From assembly GCA_951640165.1 (NCBI GenBank), contig OX621237.1, positions 8,680,001-8,744,000 on the forward strand: a stretch of 64,000 bases of DNA. Reading direction: 5' to 3'. A program made the position numbers and the translations under genes. Below are positions 43,875 through 53,938 of this stretch, piece by piece; position 1 is the stretch's first letter; each line of letters begins with the position of its first letter. This DNA comes from Pseudoips prasinana. Taxonomy: Eukaryota; Arthropoda; Insecta; Lepidoptera; Nolidae. The notes under the pieces are model-generated. The model was given only the letters and a program-made list of their open reading frames with translations, had not been told where the DNA came from and did not search any database.

Positions 43875-44066
43875 TGCACGTGTGGCGCAGCGGCTAAGAC
43901 AGTCGCCTCACGGCTTCGTGTCGTGGCGTGGGTTGAAGTCCCGCGTCGGACAACTATTTGTGTGGCCCATAAATGAGTCTTGGTGTAATTTGTGTCCGTC
44001 TATTTTATGTTTGTAAAGTACCCCGAAACACAGGGGTTAGATTTCCTAGTGCGGGCGTCGCCATTT
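43875..44066 (+). repeat. tRNA-derived SINE-3, copy 2
   Basis: TGCACGTGTGGCGCAGCGGC opens the element, and GGGTTGAAGTCCCGCGTC is the mutated B-box region. TTTGTGTCCGTCTA and CACAGGGGTTAGAT mark the body, and it ends near GTGCGGGCGTCGCC. Opposite in orientation to 31551-31742. Confidence 0.8.
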
Positions 44067-44468
44067 AAAAGATAAAAGAATTAGCTATTATTTTGTAATC
44101 AGACAGAGTTACTTAAATTTCATAGATTAAAAGAACTGATAATAATCAGAAGCTGGTAACACTAAAAGCAGCAACATTTTGAGGCAATCAAAGCTTAGAA
44201 TAGAGTTAAGAACCGGAACAGAACAGTTATTTCTCTCTTCTTGTGTAACGGGGCCGTCATTTGTTGGCGTACTTTTTCTTTATGCTCGGCTTCTAGCCGA
44301 GATACTGTTGCAACTCGCTTTGTTATCATTTGCCATTAACTTATCTTAGATACAGATATATCTCAGTCATTTTGGTGCAAAATTAGATCTAGCGTAGTTA
44401 ACTTATAAATAACTTATGGTAAAATGAAATCATTTAAAGTAAACTTCAGTCGGATAATGTTAAGTAAT

Positions 44469-44698
44469 AATAAAATTATGGAACATTATTCACACACGGC
44501 CATCTGCTTCCAAACAAAGCAGAGCTTGTACTATGGAACCAGATAACTGATATACTACATAATACTTTTCTTTTCACTCACTTGAATCAGGACAAACAGA
44601 CATGTTCATGCACACAAATATCTGTTCCGGATGGGAATCGAAGCCATGACCTGCGGTGTGCAAGGCAAGTATTTGAACTATGCCAACCGGCCCGTCAA
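44469..44698 (-). repeat. SINE-2, near full copy
   Basis: On the minus strand: GACGGGCCGGTTGGCATAG, ACACCGCAGGTCATGG, TCGATTCCCATCCGG (B-box region) and ATGTCTGTTTGTCCTGA. It ends in ATCTGGTTCCATAGTACAAG and GGCCGTGTGTGAATAATG. It is the most complete SINE-2 copy in the window. Confidence 0.75.
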
Positions 44699-44882
44699 AT
44701 AAATAATTATTAAATAAATAAATATCCGAGACATATCTTACAACGCCATCTAGCCCGAACTAAGCAAAGCCTAAATATTGGATAAGTGTACTTCTATACT
44801 TTTTTTTTGTAAATATATACTTAAAATAGACAGAAAATATCCAGACCAAGACAAATAGACATGTTCATGAATACAAATAATA

Positions 44883-46164
44883 GGTCTTTACCTATGAAAT
44901 TGCCGTTTTGTATGAAAAAATTTAAACGAATTTTTTTCATGAATTTTTTTATTTGTATTAATCGAAGTAATCACCCATGCAATCAATGCATCTTTGCCAT
45001 CGCAGTGGCAGTTTATTGATGCCCTTCTTAAAGAAATCAGCTGGACGGGAGGCAACAAATTCTTCAAAGGCATTTTGTACTGCCTCTCGGGTATTGAATT
45101 TTTTTCCCGCCAAGAAGTTATCCAAATTCTGGAAAAAGTAGTAGTCTGTAGGCGCAAGGTCTGGTGAGTAGGGCGGATGACGGAGAGCTTCCAACCCCAG
45201 TTCTTGCAACTTGGAGACCGTCTGCTGTGCAGTATGAGGTCGCGCGTTGTCGTGCAGGAGCAGCGGAGACGAGCAATTGACCAATGCTGGTTGGAGATGC
45301 GCCAGCTTCTCCATCATTGTGCTCAGTTCTTCACAGTACACATCTGCAGTAATGCTCACCCCGTTTGGTAAGAAGCTGTGATGAATCACACCGGCGCTAG
45401 ACCACCAAACAGTGACCATCACTTTTCTAGGGGTAAGTTTTCGTTTAGGGCATTGTTTAGGTGCTGAACCAGGATCCAACCAACTTGCTGAGCGCTTGCG
45501 GTTATCAAACAGAATCCATTTTTCATCGCAGGTAACAATGCGGTTCAAAATTCCTTCATTTGTGTGTCTGTTGAGCAGTGCAAGGCACGTCTCGACGCGT
45601 ACTTCGCGCTGGCGATCATTGAGTTCGTGGGGCACCCATTTGTCAAGCTTTTTTACCTTGCCAATTTGACGCAAATGGACCAATATTGTTTTGACGCTAA
45701 CGTCGAAAGCTGCTGCTAATTCAGCCGTAGATTGTGTATCATCAGCTTCCACAACCGCCTTTAATTCGTCATTGTCGACCAAAGTCTTCGGACGACCGCG
45801 AGGTTCATTTTTCAGGTCGAAATTTCCAGAACGGAAGCGAGCAAACCAATAACAGGTGGTGCGTTGGTTTGTAGTGTTAGCTCCGTAAACGTCGTTGATG
45901 TTGCGTGCCGCTTGTGCCGCGTTGCTGCCACGACGGTACTCATATTCCATAATTACTCGAATTTTTAACGTATCCATGATGACGAAAAAGATTGAAATGC
46001 GATGAAAATGTAACACTAATCAATAAAGAAATGACTACTTTTGGAAAAAAGAATCCATGTTTTTAAAATAAAATTAATTTGAAATTAGAATTCTTAGCCA
46101 AACAAAAATTATTTTGATTTGAAATGGCCAGTACTGCAGAACGGCAATTTCATAGGTAAAGACC
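44883..46164 (-). mobile_element. Mariner transposon copy 2, opposite orientation
   Basis: Same length (1282 bp) and same ends as copy 1. TA precedes the left end (44881-44882); the right flank reads TTA, so the duplication is TA with one extra T or a small change. Copies 1 and 2 are about 32 kb apart in inverted orientation and nearly identical. Confidence 0.95.
44958..45977 (-). CDS. Mariner transposase, apparently intact (copy 2)
   Basis: 339 aa from the Met matching 12088 in copy 1 (an upstream in-frame Met at 46016 is probably not used). The protein differs from copy 1 at one residue I can see: ALVNCSSPLL against ALVNRSSPLL. The three catalytic aspartates (TCDEKW, HDNARPH, YSPDLAPTDY) and the WVPHEL linker are all present. 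The Arg to Cys change lies between the first and second catalytic motifs, just before LLLHD; its effect is unknown. Confidence 0.95.
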   Translation of the reverse strand: MDTLKIRVIMEYEYRRGSNAAQAARNINDVYGANTTNQRTTCYWFARFRSGNFDLKNEPRGRPKTLVDNDELKAVVEADDTQSTAELAAAFDVSVKTILVHLRQIGKVKKLDKWVPHELNDRQREVRVETCLALLNRHTNEGILNRIVTCDEKWILFDNRKRSASWLDPGSAPKQCPKRKLTPRKVMVTVWWSSAGVIHHSFLPNGVSITADVYCEELSTMMEKLAHLQPALVNCSSPLLLHDNARPHTAQQTVSKLQELGLEALRHPPYSPDLAPTDYYFFQNLDNFLAGKKFNTREAVQNAFEEFVASRPADFFKKGINKLPLRWQRCIDCMGDYFD

Positions 46165-46280
46165 TTATCTGTCTTATGCGAGGATCGAACCCGCAATCTT
46201 CGGATCAAAAGGCAGGTTCACTGGTACTAAACAAAGGCTTATTTCGATTGACAATGAAAATTATCATAGGCAGTTACTCT

Positions 46281-46413
46281 CACCGGTCCGTAAATAATTG
46301 GACCGTTCTATGGTTTAATTTCTGGGCGTCTCCATTCATCAGAGGGCACGATAAACTGTCGGTCCCGGTTCGACTATAACCGGGACTGACAGTTTATCGT
46401 GCCTTCTAAACCA
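46281..46413 (+). repeat. 5S-derived SINE, truncated with foldback
   Basis: CTCACCGGTCCGTAAATAAT and GGTTTAATTTCTGGGCGTCT match the 51421 copy, but the 5S core (TTAAGCAAC...GATGGGTGAC) is deleted. Next to it GGCACGATAAACTGTCGGTC is repeated in inverted orientation around CGACTATA. Confidence 0.6.
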
Positions 46414-46763
46414 TAGACAACAATGAGCTGTGACTCGGAGTCTGATTAGTTGTGGCACTACTCTCAGTGCCTCAGAGACCAGTTCAAGCCATATGGTCCC
46501 TGTTGCCATAAGAACATCCTTAACTATCGCTCCAGGTAGTCGTAGAAACCTTACAAAATGTGTCACCTGGCCTCATCATTGTATCTAACACCAAAGAGAT
46601 CGAAGAGTTTTTGCCTCAGATAGCAGCCTCTGAATTAATTCTTGAAGCTCAGAAGGCTACTGGCTTTTATTGACATGTCATTATGACAACTTGCAACTGC
46701 AAATAAAATATATAATAAACATACATCTATTCTCACAAACTTTCACATTTATAATATTAGTTG

Positions 46764-47034
46764 GATGTGTACCTCTAGCGGTTTTGGCAGTGCACGCCGG
46801 AATAGCTCGCAGATGGTAGATTTTTTCCTACTTACTTGACACTTATCGTCATATTTCGGACAATTCACACAATATCTTTATAACTGTAGCCTATGTATTA
46901 TTCTGATGTAAAAACTATATTATTGTAAAGTTTAATTAAAATCCATTCAGTAGTTGTTACATGAAAGAGTAACAAACATCCATCCATCCATCCATACTTA
47001 CAAACTTTCGCGTTTATAATATTAGTAAGATATT
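46764..47034 (-). mobile_element. Helitron-type repeat, abutting a second 5' end
   Basis: The minus-strand 5' end at 47034 is ATCTTACTAATATTATAAAC, followed by a (GGAT)n tract and GTTACTCTTTCATGTAAC. The 3' side ends near AAAACCGCTAGAGG at about 46780. Immediately after, at 46764, another family start reads CATCCAACTAATATTATAAA on the minus strand and runs toward 46690. Both are short non-coding copies. Confidence 0.55.
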
Positions 47035-47524
47035 AAGATCTTGGTGGGCCATGATGAATGCGGCTCGTTCGCAGTTGTACTCTCGACCAGCGAATAGAGT
47101 CCCATGAGACTATTTTATAACCTTAATTCGTTTTAGATAAGTCGTATCGTCGACCGGAGAGGAAGTATTAACGAAGCAGTACCTGAACCACCGCACCAAA
47201 AGCGCACTTAGATATACAGTGAACATTACACAAAATAAACATGTTCTAAAGCATGGCATTAAGTTATTATTAGAGTGTTTACTTTAAGTAGTGTAGTTAT
47301 ACAGAACCCGAGGCGAGTCGATACTTGCGTTATAAATCTGAGGCATATCATAGAATCTGCAATAACCACCGTCTGACTACCGACGGACCGTTAGCTTGAT
47401 CGCCGATAACAATAAAAATAATTGAGAACTAAAAATATGATGTTTTAGCTTCAGCTATTGCTATTTGAACATTGTAAGTATTACGCCGTGTGGTAAAGGC
47501 GGCGAATATTAGAATAACATCATA

Positions 47525-47700
47525 CCATCACATCCCGTGGGGGCGTAGAAGTCGACCCGAGGGAATACCTACCAGAGGAAGGGCAGCAGCTTCTTTCTGA
47601 GTACTGAGACCATCAAACTGCGGTCGCCAGCCCATCTGCCAAGCGTGGCGATTATCACATATTCTTCCAAGATGAATCTTGGGTAGATCTTTGCTAACCC
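47525..47700 (+). repeat. RTE-like 3' end fragment (family 2)
   Basis: GGGGGCGTAGAAGTCGACCC, GAGGGAATACCTACCAGAGG and CATCTGCCAAGCGTGGCGAT match 338 and 62045. Confidence 0.6.
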
Positions 47701-48416
47701 TTTGGCACTTTCTGGTGAGCTCAGGCGTCCTTAGTGTCCTTACTCACACGCCGAGCCATATGTGCAACGAATTCTTGAAGGTCATTTTACAGTTGAGCTG
47801 CCCAATGAACAAAATGCAAAAAGCGAGGCTATTATGGCTTATTCATCCATCCAAATGATGGAAATAACTCCATTGTCATCTTTTGGGGAGGCTTTTTTCT
47901 ATCCGTGGGCGTTACTCGGGTCACATGATGACTATGATGAGTATAAAATGGCTCAATATTTTTTAAACATTAAGCAGCTATTCAAAGCAGCTATTCTTTG
48001 GCTTCTAATTTAATTGAGTATTTCTTGGTTAAGACGTATAATCTGCGGATCGTTAATAATGACGATTGGAAAAGTTTATACCAACTATAAAAAGAGAAAA
48101 ATTGCTTCATAAAACAAATCAATCAAATAGCTGAATAGCAATTGATCATGTAATTTGCCATTAAAACTGCTAAAACGCGTAGTATTTTAAATACGTAAAT
48201 TATGAAATATTTAAAACGCGAATTATTTTAATGCGTAAATTATGAAATATTTCTATTAAACAATAAACAACACAAAACTATAGCGAATAATACCAAAAAT
48301 GTTATTAATATTTTGTACTGTATACATCACTCAAAATATTATTGTTTGGAGGAAATGTAATGAAAAAGTTAACGTCAGTGAATACTGTGTAGCTAAGCAG
48401 TGACCAAGAAGTAACG
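47701..48416. other. Upstream region of protease gene 1
   Basis: AT-rich with no recognised repeat. A weak arthropod initiator-like TCAGT occurs at 48374-48378, 43 bases before the ATG, but there is no convincing TATA box 30 bases upstream of it. The 83 aa frame at 47762-48013 has no recognisable domain. Confidence 0.3.
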
Positions 48417-51400
48417 ATGATACATCTACTCCATTACTTTAAATTTTTCCTTTTTTACGTCGGATTAGTTAAATGTCAGATTGAACCTAAAGTTGTCAAT
48501 GGAGAAGAGGCTGAAATACGAAACTTCGCATATTCAGCATTAATAAGCGTTCATTGTGTACAAAATGCTTATAAACCAATTGCTTGGATATGTGGAGGAT
48601 CGGTCGTAAACCAGAAGTTGATATTGACAGCGGCTCACTGCATCTATCAGTGTAATCCAAACAGTACATGCCTCGTGTCAGTAGGGAGTCACTTCAAAAA
48701 CCAAGGAGTAATGATAAAGGGTGAACGATACATGACACATGGCGACTTCAAAAGACATTTTATTTCCGTAAAATGTGACATAGCGCTGATTAAACTAAGC
48801 ACCGCCTTGAACTTTAATGATAACGTTCAAAGAATAATGCTCACGCCACAACCGCCTTATAAAGAAATTGCATATGTGGCCGGTTGGGGCTTTATAAACG
48901 TAAGAATTTTACTCTATATGTATTAACGACGGTGATTATTTGTAGTGAGAGCGAAGAGCGTTAACTCGTCATTTAAGGATCTTCATCCACTTCTTCCTGT
49001 CGAAGTAACAGCTTATATTTGATCGGTGGCAGTATCAAATTCGTTCAGAGTACATACGGCATAGTACACTTAACAAGGCAATAGATATCGCATTATCTAA
49101 AAGTTGTCTCCACGTTCGAAGGCTGCCACCGCATTACTTACATAAGTAGGTTAATAAATAGGACACATACCCTATTTATTAACCTACTCATTATACCTGC
49201 CTATTTAGACCCAGAGTTAGTTCCGTCACCTTCCTTTGCAAACATAGAAATGTTTGCAAAGAAGGTTAATGAAGCAGGTCTCACGTATGCGTATACGCAC
49301 GCAAGCTGTGTATGGGTCCTTAGCGGGTACGTGAAGTATTTCATCTGGAACCAGAATCTATCCGCGCGCTGTAAATGCAAGTGTAAAATAGATCTTATAA
49401 CTCTTCCAAGATTTTCATCTTAGAAATGTATGTTGTTTCAAGTAATTTGGTAAAAAAAAGGTATATGTTTTAGGAAATATCAAAAGTTAAGTCAAATCGA
49501 CTCTATTACGTGGAGCAACATGTGTGGAATAAAGAAAGATGTTCTGAAATTGTAAAATCTGTACCAGACGGTGTTTTTTGCGCCAGCGCCACCGATAAAA
49601 CACAATATTCTGCTGAGTAAGTCTATTTTTTAAACTTTGGCCATTTTTATAGTATTTACGATGTATGGAGACGTTCTCGAGAAAGGCTAGGTCAAAAGTA
49701 CCTTAAACCGGCGAGCATGTATGAAGAATATAATGGCAGTAAACGAGGCGAGAAGTGTGCAAGGATCGTGACAAATGGAAGTCCGTTGTGTCTGCCTACC
49801 AAATGTGAGTCATAATCCTACATGACTCACATTTGCTCAGTTTTCTTTCTCACTACGCCTAACGAATAAAAAGGACAAATATGTTCGAATAACTAAAACC
49901 CTGTTTATAAAAATGGTTTGTTTAATGTAAATGTTATAATATAGACTACGGTAAAGTATGTTTCAAAATATTTATAAGTAACTGAAATGGTTCTATGATG
50001 ATCCTCGCCATTTGCTCACAATGGTCTGTAAACGATTGGTAAGGATCTAGGCGAGTGGTCAGTCCTGGGATGGGCAAACGCAAAAGTATTATCTTAAGGC
50101 CTATGCACACCACGTTATTTAAGCGCGCCGTCGACGCGCGCGTCTAGCGATACAGACGTGATGCTAACACACGCGCGGCACCGGCGCTTCTATATCGATA
50201 CAGACGCGCCGGTGTCGCGCATTTGTTACGATACAAACTACTCCATAGGATAAAAGCGCGCCGTCGTCGATGCGTCAACGCGATACAAACGCGATGCTAA
50301 CGTGCGTCTGTATCGCCGGTGCTGCGAGTTTTGGAAACGCGCGTCGACGCGACGGCGCGCTTAAAAAACGTGGTGTCCATAGGCTCTTAAGGTCACCGAC
50401 CGATAAGGTGCGTGAAGCGATCGGCCTCTGTAGTATTTAAATAATATTCGTTAAGCCAAACAAGGCCCTATCAAAATTTTAGTCATCAATTTTATTTAAT
50501 AAAAAAAAAACACTTTTTTATTACACGGCATAAAATATAAATCACTTATAAAATAAATCACCAGATAAATACATTTATTTAAATAAATAAATGTAAAATA
50601 ACTAAATATAAAATAAAATAAATAAAAAAGGTTTTTATTCACGTAGACTTTAAAAAAGCGCTTGTATATAGTCTGAACATGTTTGTAGTAATATAGTTGT
50701 ACAAATTATTATTTCCAGTAACATAGATATTTAGGTACACATTGTATGAAAACATTTATAAAATTTATTTTATTATAGCAATGATATTTAGCTGGCTCGT
50801 ATTAAGTTATTGTCAAGATTTATTACTTAATAATTAAAAAAGAAACAAAATGTAAAATAATTATTAGATGAATATACTGATTCTATTTAAATTGATACTA
50901 ATTCGTATTGTTCTTTATTTTATTTCATGCCATGATTTTATTTTTTTTATGTCATAATAGTTTTTTTATTATTTCAAACAATGGTGTCCGCCATTTCTCT
51001 TGTTAAATAACAAGTATACAGGATCCAATTGAGGTTAGAATTTCATTTTAGAATTGGCCTACCCCGTGTTGTTCAACAATACAAAATAATTTATTTATAA
51101 ACAAAAACACAACTATTAATGTATATAGGTACGAATAATACATTCTGTGTCGGGAACCAAGTAAATGATGAGTTTGAAGTTTTAATTCTGAGTGTATTCA
51201 TGGACTCGTCAGACTGTAGGGTTTTAGAAGCCTAGCATAGAAGGGTAGCATGACCAACTCTGAAACCAGGGTAACCACTGCCCAAACGATAAAGAAGAAA
51301 GAAGTGCCCTTCTAATGCCCTTTTCCGGCCAACATTATACATAAACCAACTGAAGTATCCTCAACAATCTTAAAAAAAAACCCGTGGGGGTGTTTGTTAA

Positions 51401-52456
51401 AATTAATATCCATAGACGCTCATAGCTAGATGCTCTCAACGGTCCGTAAGCGATCGGCGAGATTAAGCAACTAGGCTCGCGGTCAGTCCATAGATGGGTG
51501 ACCGCCAAAGTGGTTTAATTTCTGACCGTCTCCGTGCTTCGGAGGGCACGTTAAGCTGTCGGTCCCGGTTGTAGTCATTAGACAACAGTCGTTAAGCCAT
51601 GTCAGAGGCCTATAGGGCGGCTTGAGCAACTCTGACACTAGGGTTACCACTACCCATACGATAAGCAAGCAAGCAATATCCATTTATTTCAAATAGTACG
51701 CTCAAGACGTCACCAAAAAGCAATAAGCTTTGCACCACATAGGACAGTATTATATAGCAAAAATGTGACAAACCTAAAATATTATCAAAAATATATACCA
51801 GCATACTAGTTATCATAAGAAGCCTGGATTGTATTCAATAATTATATATAATTTTATTTAAAAAAGCTTTGTTTAAATCCCTAATAGTGTTATTACTCGA
51901 TTATTGAGTTTGTTGGTGATAAGCAGAAGGCACCAACTTATTGCTTAGAGCATTACTGTATAAATTGGAATTGAAACTTGCATTATTGTCTACGTTATGT
52001 GTATATTTAACATTTTCTATTATATATTATATTTATTGGCGAAACATAGCGAACATGTATATTATATTTATTATCAATCTAATGTACAGACGCCAGCTAC
52101 CCCAATCTGTCAAATTTAGTTTATAGATTTTCAACTTTATCACAAAAGCATAAGGTTCACTTTCAATTGGGGAAATTTGACAGATTTGGGTAGGTTGATG
52201 TGCTGGCGTCTGTACCTATCTACCTACCTACCTGTTATGTTTACGAAAATAAATATTATGATTATGTAATACTTTGCATATAATTTTCAGAGGTGATTCG
52301 GGAAGTGCGCTGGTGGTTCGGGGCTACATCCAGATCGGTCTGGTATCATACAAGCTGACCAATGCCAGGGACGTGGTACTCTACACCGATACCGGCTACT
52401 ATTACAATTGGATCGTAAACAGTTCCTGGATGCTACTTTGTATAAAATGTGATTGA
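48417..52456 (+). CDS. Secreted trypsin-fold serine protease, three exons (263 aa)
   Basis: Coding exons 48417-48899, 49474-49616 and 52291-52456. Donors GTAAGA and GTAAGT, acceptors TTTTAG and TTTTCAG, intron phases 0 and 2. Residues 1-20 are a signal peptide; VVNG at 26-29 after Lys25 is the usual activation site. The catalytic triad is complete: His74 (TAAHC), Asp121 (CDIALIKL), Ser212 (GDSGSALV). GWG at 156-158 and the 42-58 and 168-182 cysteine pairs are kept. The 191-220 disulphide is absent: Ala208 stands where Cys191 should be and no partner Cys follows. The residue at specificity position 189 aligns as Tyr206, so cleavage preference is not trypsin-like; this numbering was done by eye. 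Likely an extracellular gut or seminal protease; tissue is unknown. Tandem paralogue of the gene at 59622. Confidence 0.9.
49672..49800 (+). repeat. LINE tail in protease intron 2
   Basis: Encodes a frame-broken version of RSTLNRRACMKN...ARIVTNGSPL, matching 29803-30016. It is followed by a short palindrome, ATGTGAGTCATAATCCTACA then TGACTCACAT. Confidence 0.65.
50020..50093 (+). repeat. 5S-derived SINE piece cut by a MITE
   Basis: GGTCTGTAAACGATTGGTAA and GGTCAGTCCTGGGATGGGC resemble 51441-51500, with the central TTAAGCAAC box lost. The element at 50098-50386 interrupts it, and GGTCACCGACCGATAAGG resumes at 50391. Confidence 0.5.
50098..50386. mobile_element. CpG-rich TTAA-flanked MITE
   Basis: TTAA at 50094-50097 and 50387-50390. 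The inverted ends read GGCCTATGCACACCACGTT and (inverted right) GAGCCTATGGACACCACGTT, continuing into AAGCGCGCCGTCG arms. 289 bp, very rich in CpG against an AT-rich intron, with several CGATACAGACG or CGATACAAACG internal repeats. No frame. TTAA suggests piggyBac-type mobilisation. Confidence 0.75.
50629..50771 (-). repeat. LINE 3' end fragment
   Basis: Reverse complement of 63545-63730: GGTTTTTATTCACGTAGACT, TCTGAACATGTTTGTAGTAA and TATTTAGGTACACATTGTAT. Only the 3' untranslated end is present. Confidence 0.75.
50790..51420. other. Intron 2 sequence, nothing recognised
   Basis: AT-rich. A SINE-tail-like piece (CCAACTCTGAAACCAGGGTA, CCACTGCCCAAACGATAAAG) at 51250-51295 matches the 3' tail of the 5S-derived SINE. 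Confidence 0.45.
51421..51668 (+). repeat. 5S rRNA-derived SINE, best copy
   Basis: GAGATTAAGCAACTAGGCTC, GGTCAGTCCATAGATGGGTG and ACCGCC line up with the internal control region of 5S rRNA (A box, intermediate element and C box). The body (AAGTGGTTTAATTTCTGACC, CTCCGTGCTTCGGAGGGCAC) and tail (ACTCTGACACTAGGGTTACC, ATACGATAAGCAAGCAAGC) are not 5S and recur in other copies (5530, 46281, 57605). It lies in intron 2 of protease gene 1 on the sense strand. Confidence 0.8.
52087..52212. mobile_element. TACAGACGCC MITE, copy a
   Basis: 126 bp with inverted ends CAGACGCCAGC and inner arms CCCCAATCTGTCAAATTT, flanked by TA (52085-52086, 52213-52214). In intron 2 of protease gene 1, 79 bp before the last exon. 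Five copies occur, all between 52.0 and 61.4 kb. Confidence 0.85.
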
Positions 52457-52477
52457 CAATAACTTAATAGATTAGGA

Positions 52478-52483
52478 AATAAA
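52478..52483 (+). promoter_or_regulatory. Polyadenylation signal of protease gene 1
   Basis: AATAAA 22 bases after the stop codon at 52456. It is the first such hexamer downstream and fits a short 3' untranslated region. Confidence 0.7.
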
Positions 52484-52504
52484 GTTTTATGATAATACGT
52501 GTTA

Positions 52505-52868
52505 TCTATACATATAATAAAATCGTATGAAAGTCAAAACTGTACATAGAATATTTTTTAAAAAGGATACTTGGGACGTGATCTACCATCGATATCTAAG
52601 CCAAAAATATAGTTTTTAGAATTTTTGTCAGTTCGTCTGTTTGTCTGTATGTATGTCCGGGCTAAACTCAAAAAGTACTGCATGGATTTACTTCAAATTT
52701 TGCATGAATATTACTAAGAGGTCGAGTCAACATCTATATGTTGACTCGACCTCCCCCGTAGGTGATAACGTTTATGTAGCCTATGCTACACAAACGTTAT
52801 CACCTACGGGGGAGGAGATGTGATAATTTATAAAATTTAACGCGGGTAAAACCGCGGGGCACAGCTAG
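52505..52868 (+). mobile_element. Non-autonomous Helitron with double hairpin
   Basis: 5' end TCTATACATATAATAAAATC preceded by A. 3' end CGCGGGTAAAACCGCG, GGGCACAG and CTAG. The interior has two adjacent hairpins: GAGGTCGAGTCAACATCTAT with its inverse, and CCCCCGTAGGTGATAACGTT with its inverse. The same family makes the tandem pair at 56754-57376. Confidence 0.8.
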
Positions 52869-53016
52869 AATAATAATAATGATACAGACCACTAATGTCC
52901 CACTCCAGAGCATGGTTTTCTCATAATACACGGGAAACGCCATGGTCTACCACCCTGGAGTAGTGCGGGTTGGCAGACTTCACATGTCATGAAAAATAGT
53001 CGTTAAAATGTAAGTA

Positions 53017-53139
53017 CAGACGCCAGCACATCCAGCTACCCCAATCTGTCAAATTTCTTTTATAGATTTCAAAAGCATAAGGTTCACTTTCAATTTGGGA
53101 AATTTGACAGATTGGGGTAGCTTGATATGCTGGCGTCTA
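53017..53139. mobile_element. TACAGACGCC MITE, copy b
   Basis: CAGACGCCAGCACATCCAGC at the left, inverted GATATGCTGGCGTCTA at the right, TA on both sides (53015-53016, 53140-53141). It lies 49 bp from the Helitron 3' end at 53188. Confidence 0.85.
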
Positions 53140-53293
53140 TACATATGTTATGTTTTTGTTTTGACGGTGTTAAATATTTATTACTTACTAGCTGTGCCCG
53201 CGACTTCGTTCGCGTGGATGTCGGAACTTAACAATGTATTTTTTAGTGCAAAGCGCTGTGCGAGGATACCGAAACAATTTTTTTTAATTTATA

Positions 53294-53938
53294 TTAGTGC
53301 TTCTTTATTTCACCTGTGGAACCATCTGGAGCGTACACAAAAACGTTATTGGGGTTGTTTACGCGTGAAAGAGCTACGTATAGTTGACCATGGGAAAAGC
53401 ATCCAATACTTAGGTCCACCCCCGCAACGGATAATGTCTGGCCCTGAGCTTTATTAATCGTCATGGCATAACAGAGACTGACTGGGAATTGCACTGGTTT
53501 GAAAGAGAAAGGAAAGTTTTTAGGAATTATGGGTATCCTTGGAATAAAAACAATAACACCGGTGCCGCAACCTGTTAATATTTCAGCTTCGATAATGTTT
53601 TGCTGCAGATTTGTGACTTTAAGCCGAGTGCCGTAACAAAGTTTGGGAGGACATAAATTTCTGAGGAGAATTATTGGTACACCAATTTTTAAAACTATTT
53701 TCTGGGCTGGAAGTCCGGGTGTGCTGAGGGAATCCAAAAATTCTACTGGGTAGTACGTGGCGTCATCTTCTTCCATAACTGTATTTATTGAGCTATATTC
53801 TTTACTATTCCCGGACGCATGAGTCAATATTATGAAATTAATTGCCGCAGCTTGGCCATTGCGGGGAGTCAAAATAGCTCGCTGACATACCCAAGAACCA
53901 GCTTGATTTCCCATGTTTGTGGTAGATACCACAAACAT
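53294..53938 (-). pseudogene. Helitron helicase C-terminus
   Basis: C-terminal part of the PIF1-like helicase of a Helitron RepHel protein. Motifs: LSTPGLPAQKIVLKIGVPII, LRNLCPPKLCYGTRLKVTNL, then VSLCYAMTINKAQGQTLSVA (motif V region) and FSHGQLYVALSRVNNPNNVF (motif VI). It ends in a stop about 100 bp before the CTAG terminus, where helicases of this clade normally end. The N-terminal ~15 residues come from the palindrome at 53893-53958, so the frame start is rearranged. The Walker motifs are missing. Confidence 0.85.

Larger units (their letters stand above)
44731..46236 (-). repeat. SINE-2-like copy split by mariner
   Basis: The SINE tail (44731-44880, AACATGTCTATTTGTC on the minus strand) and its head (46167-46236, GCGGGTTCGATCCTCGC on the minus strand) join cleanly if the mariner 44883-46164 is removed. 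The head contains the B-box, the tail contains GCTTTGCTTAGTTCGGGC. Confidence 0.75.

Noticed and set aside
47762..48013. 83 aa frame upstream of protease gene 1
   Set aside because: No signal peptide, domain or splice continuity to the protease; treated as chance.
51421..51500. Possible 5S rRNA gene
   Set aside because: Only the internal control region matches; the 5' half and the terminal stem partner are missing and the downstream body is a dispersed repeat. It is a SINE.
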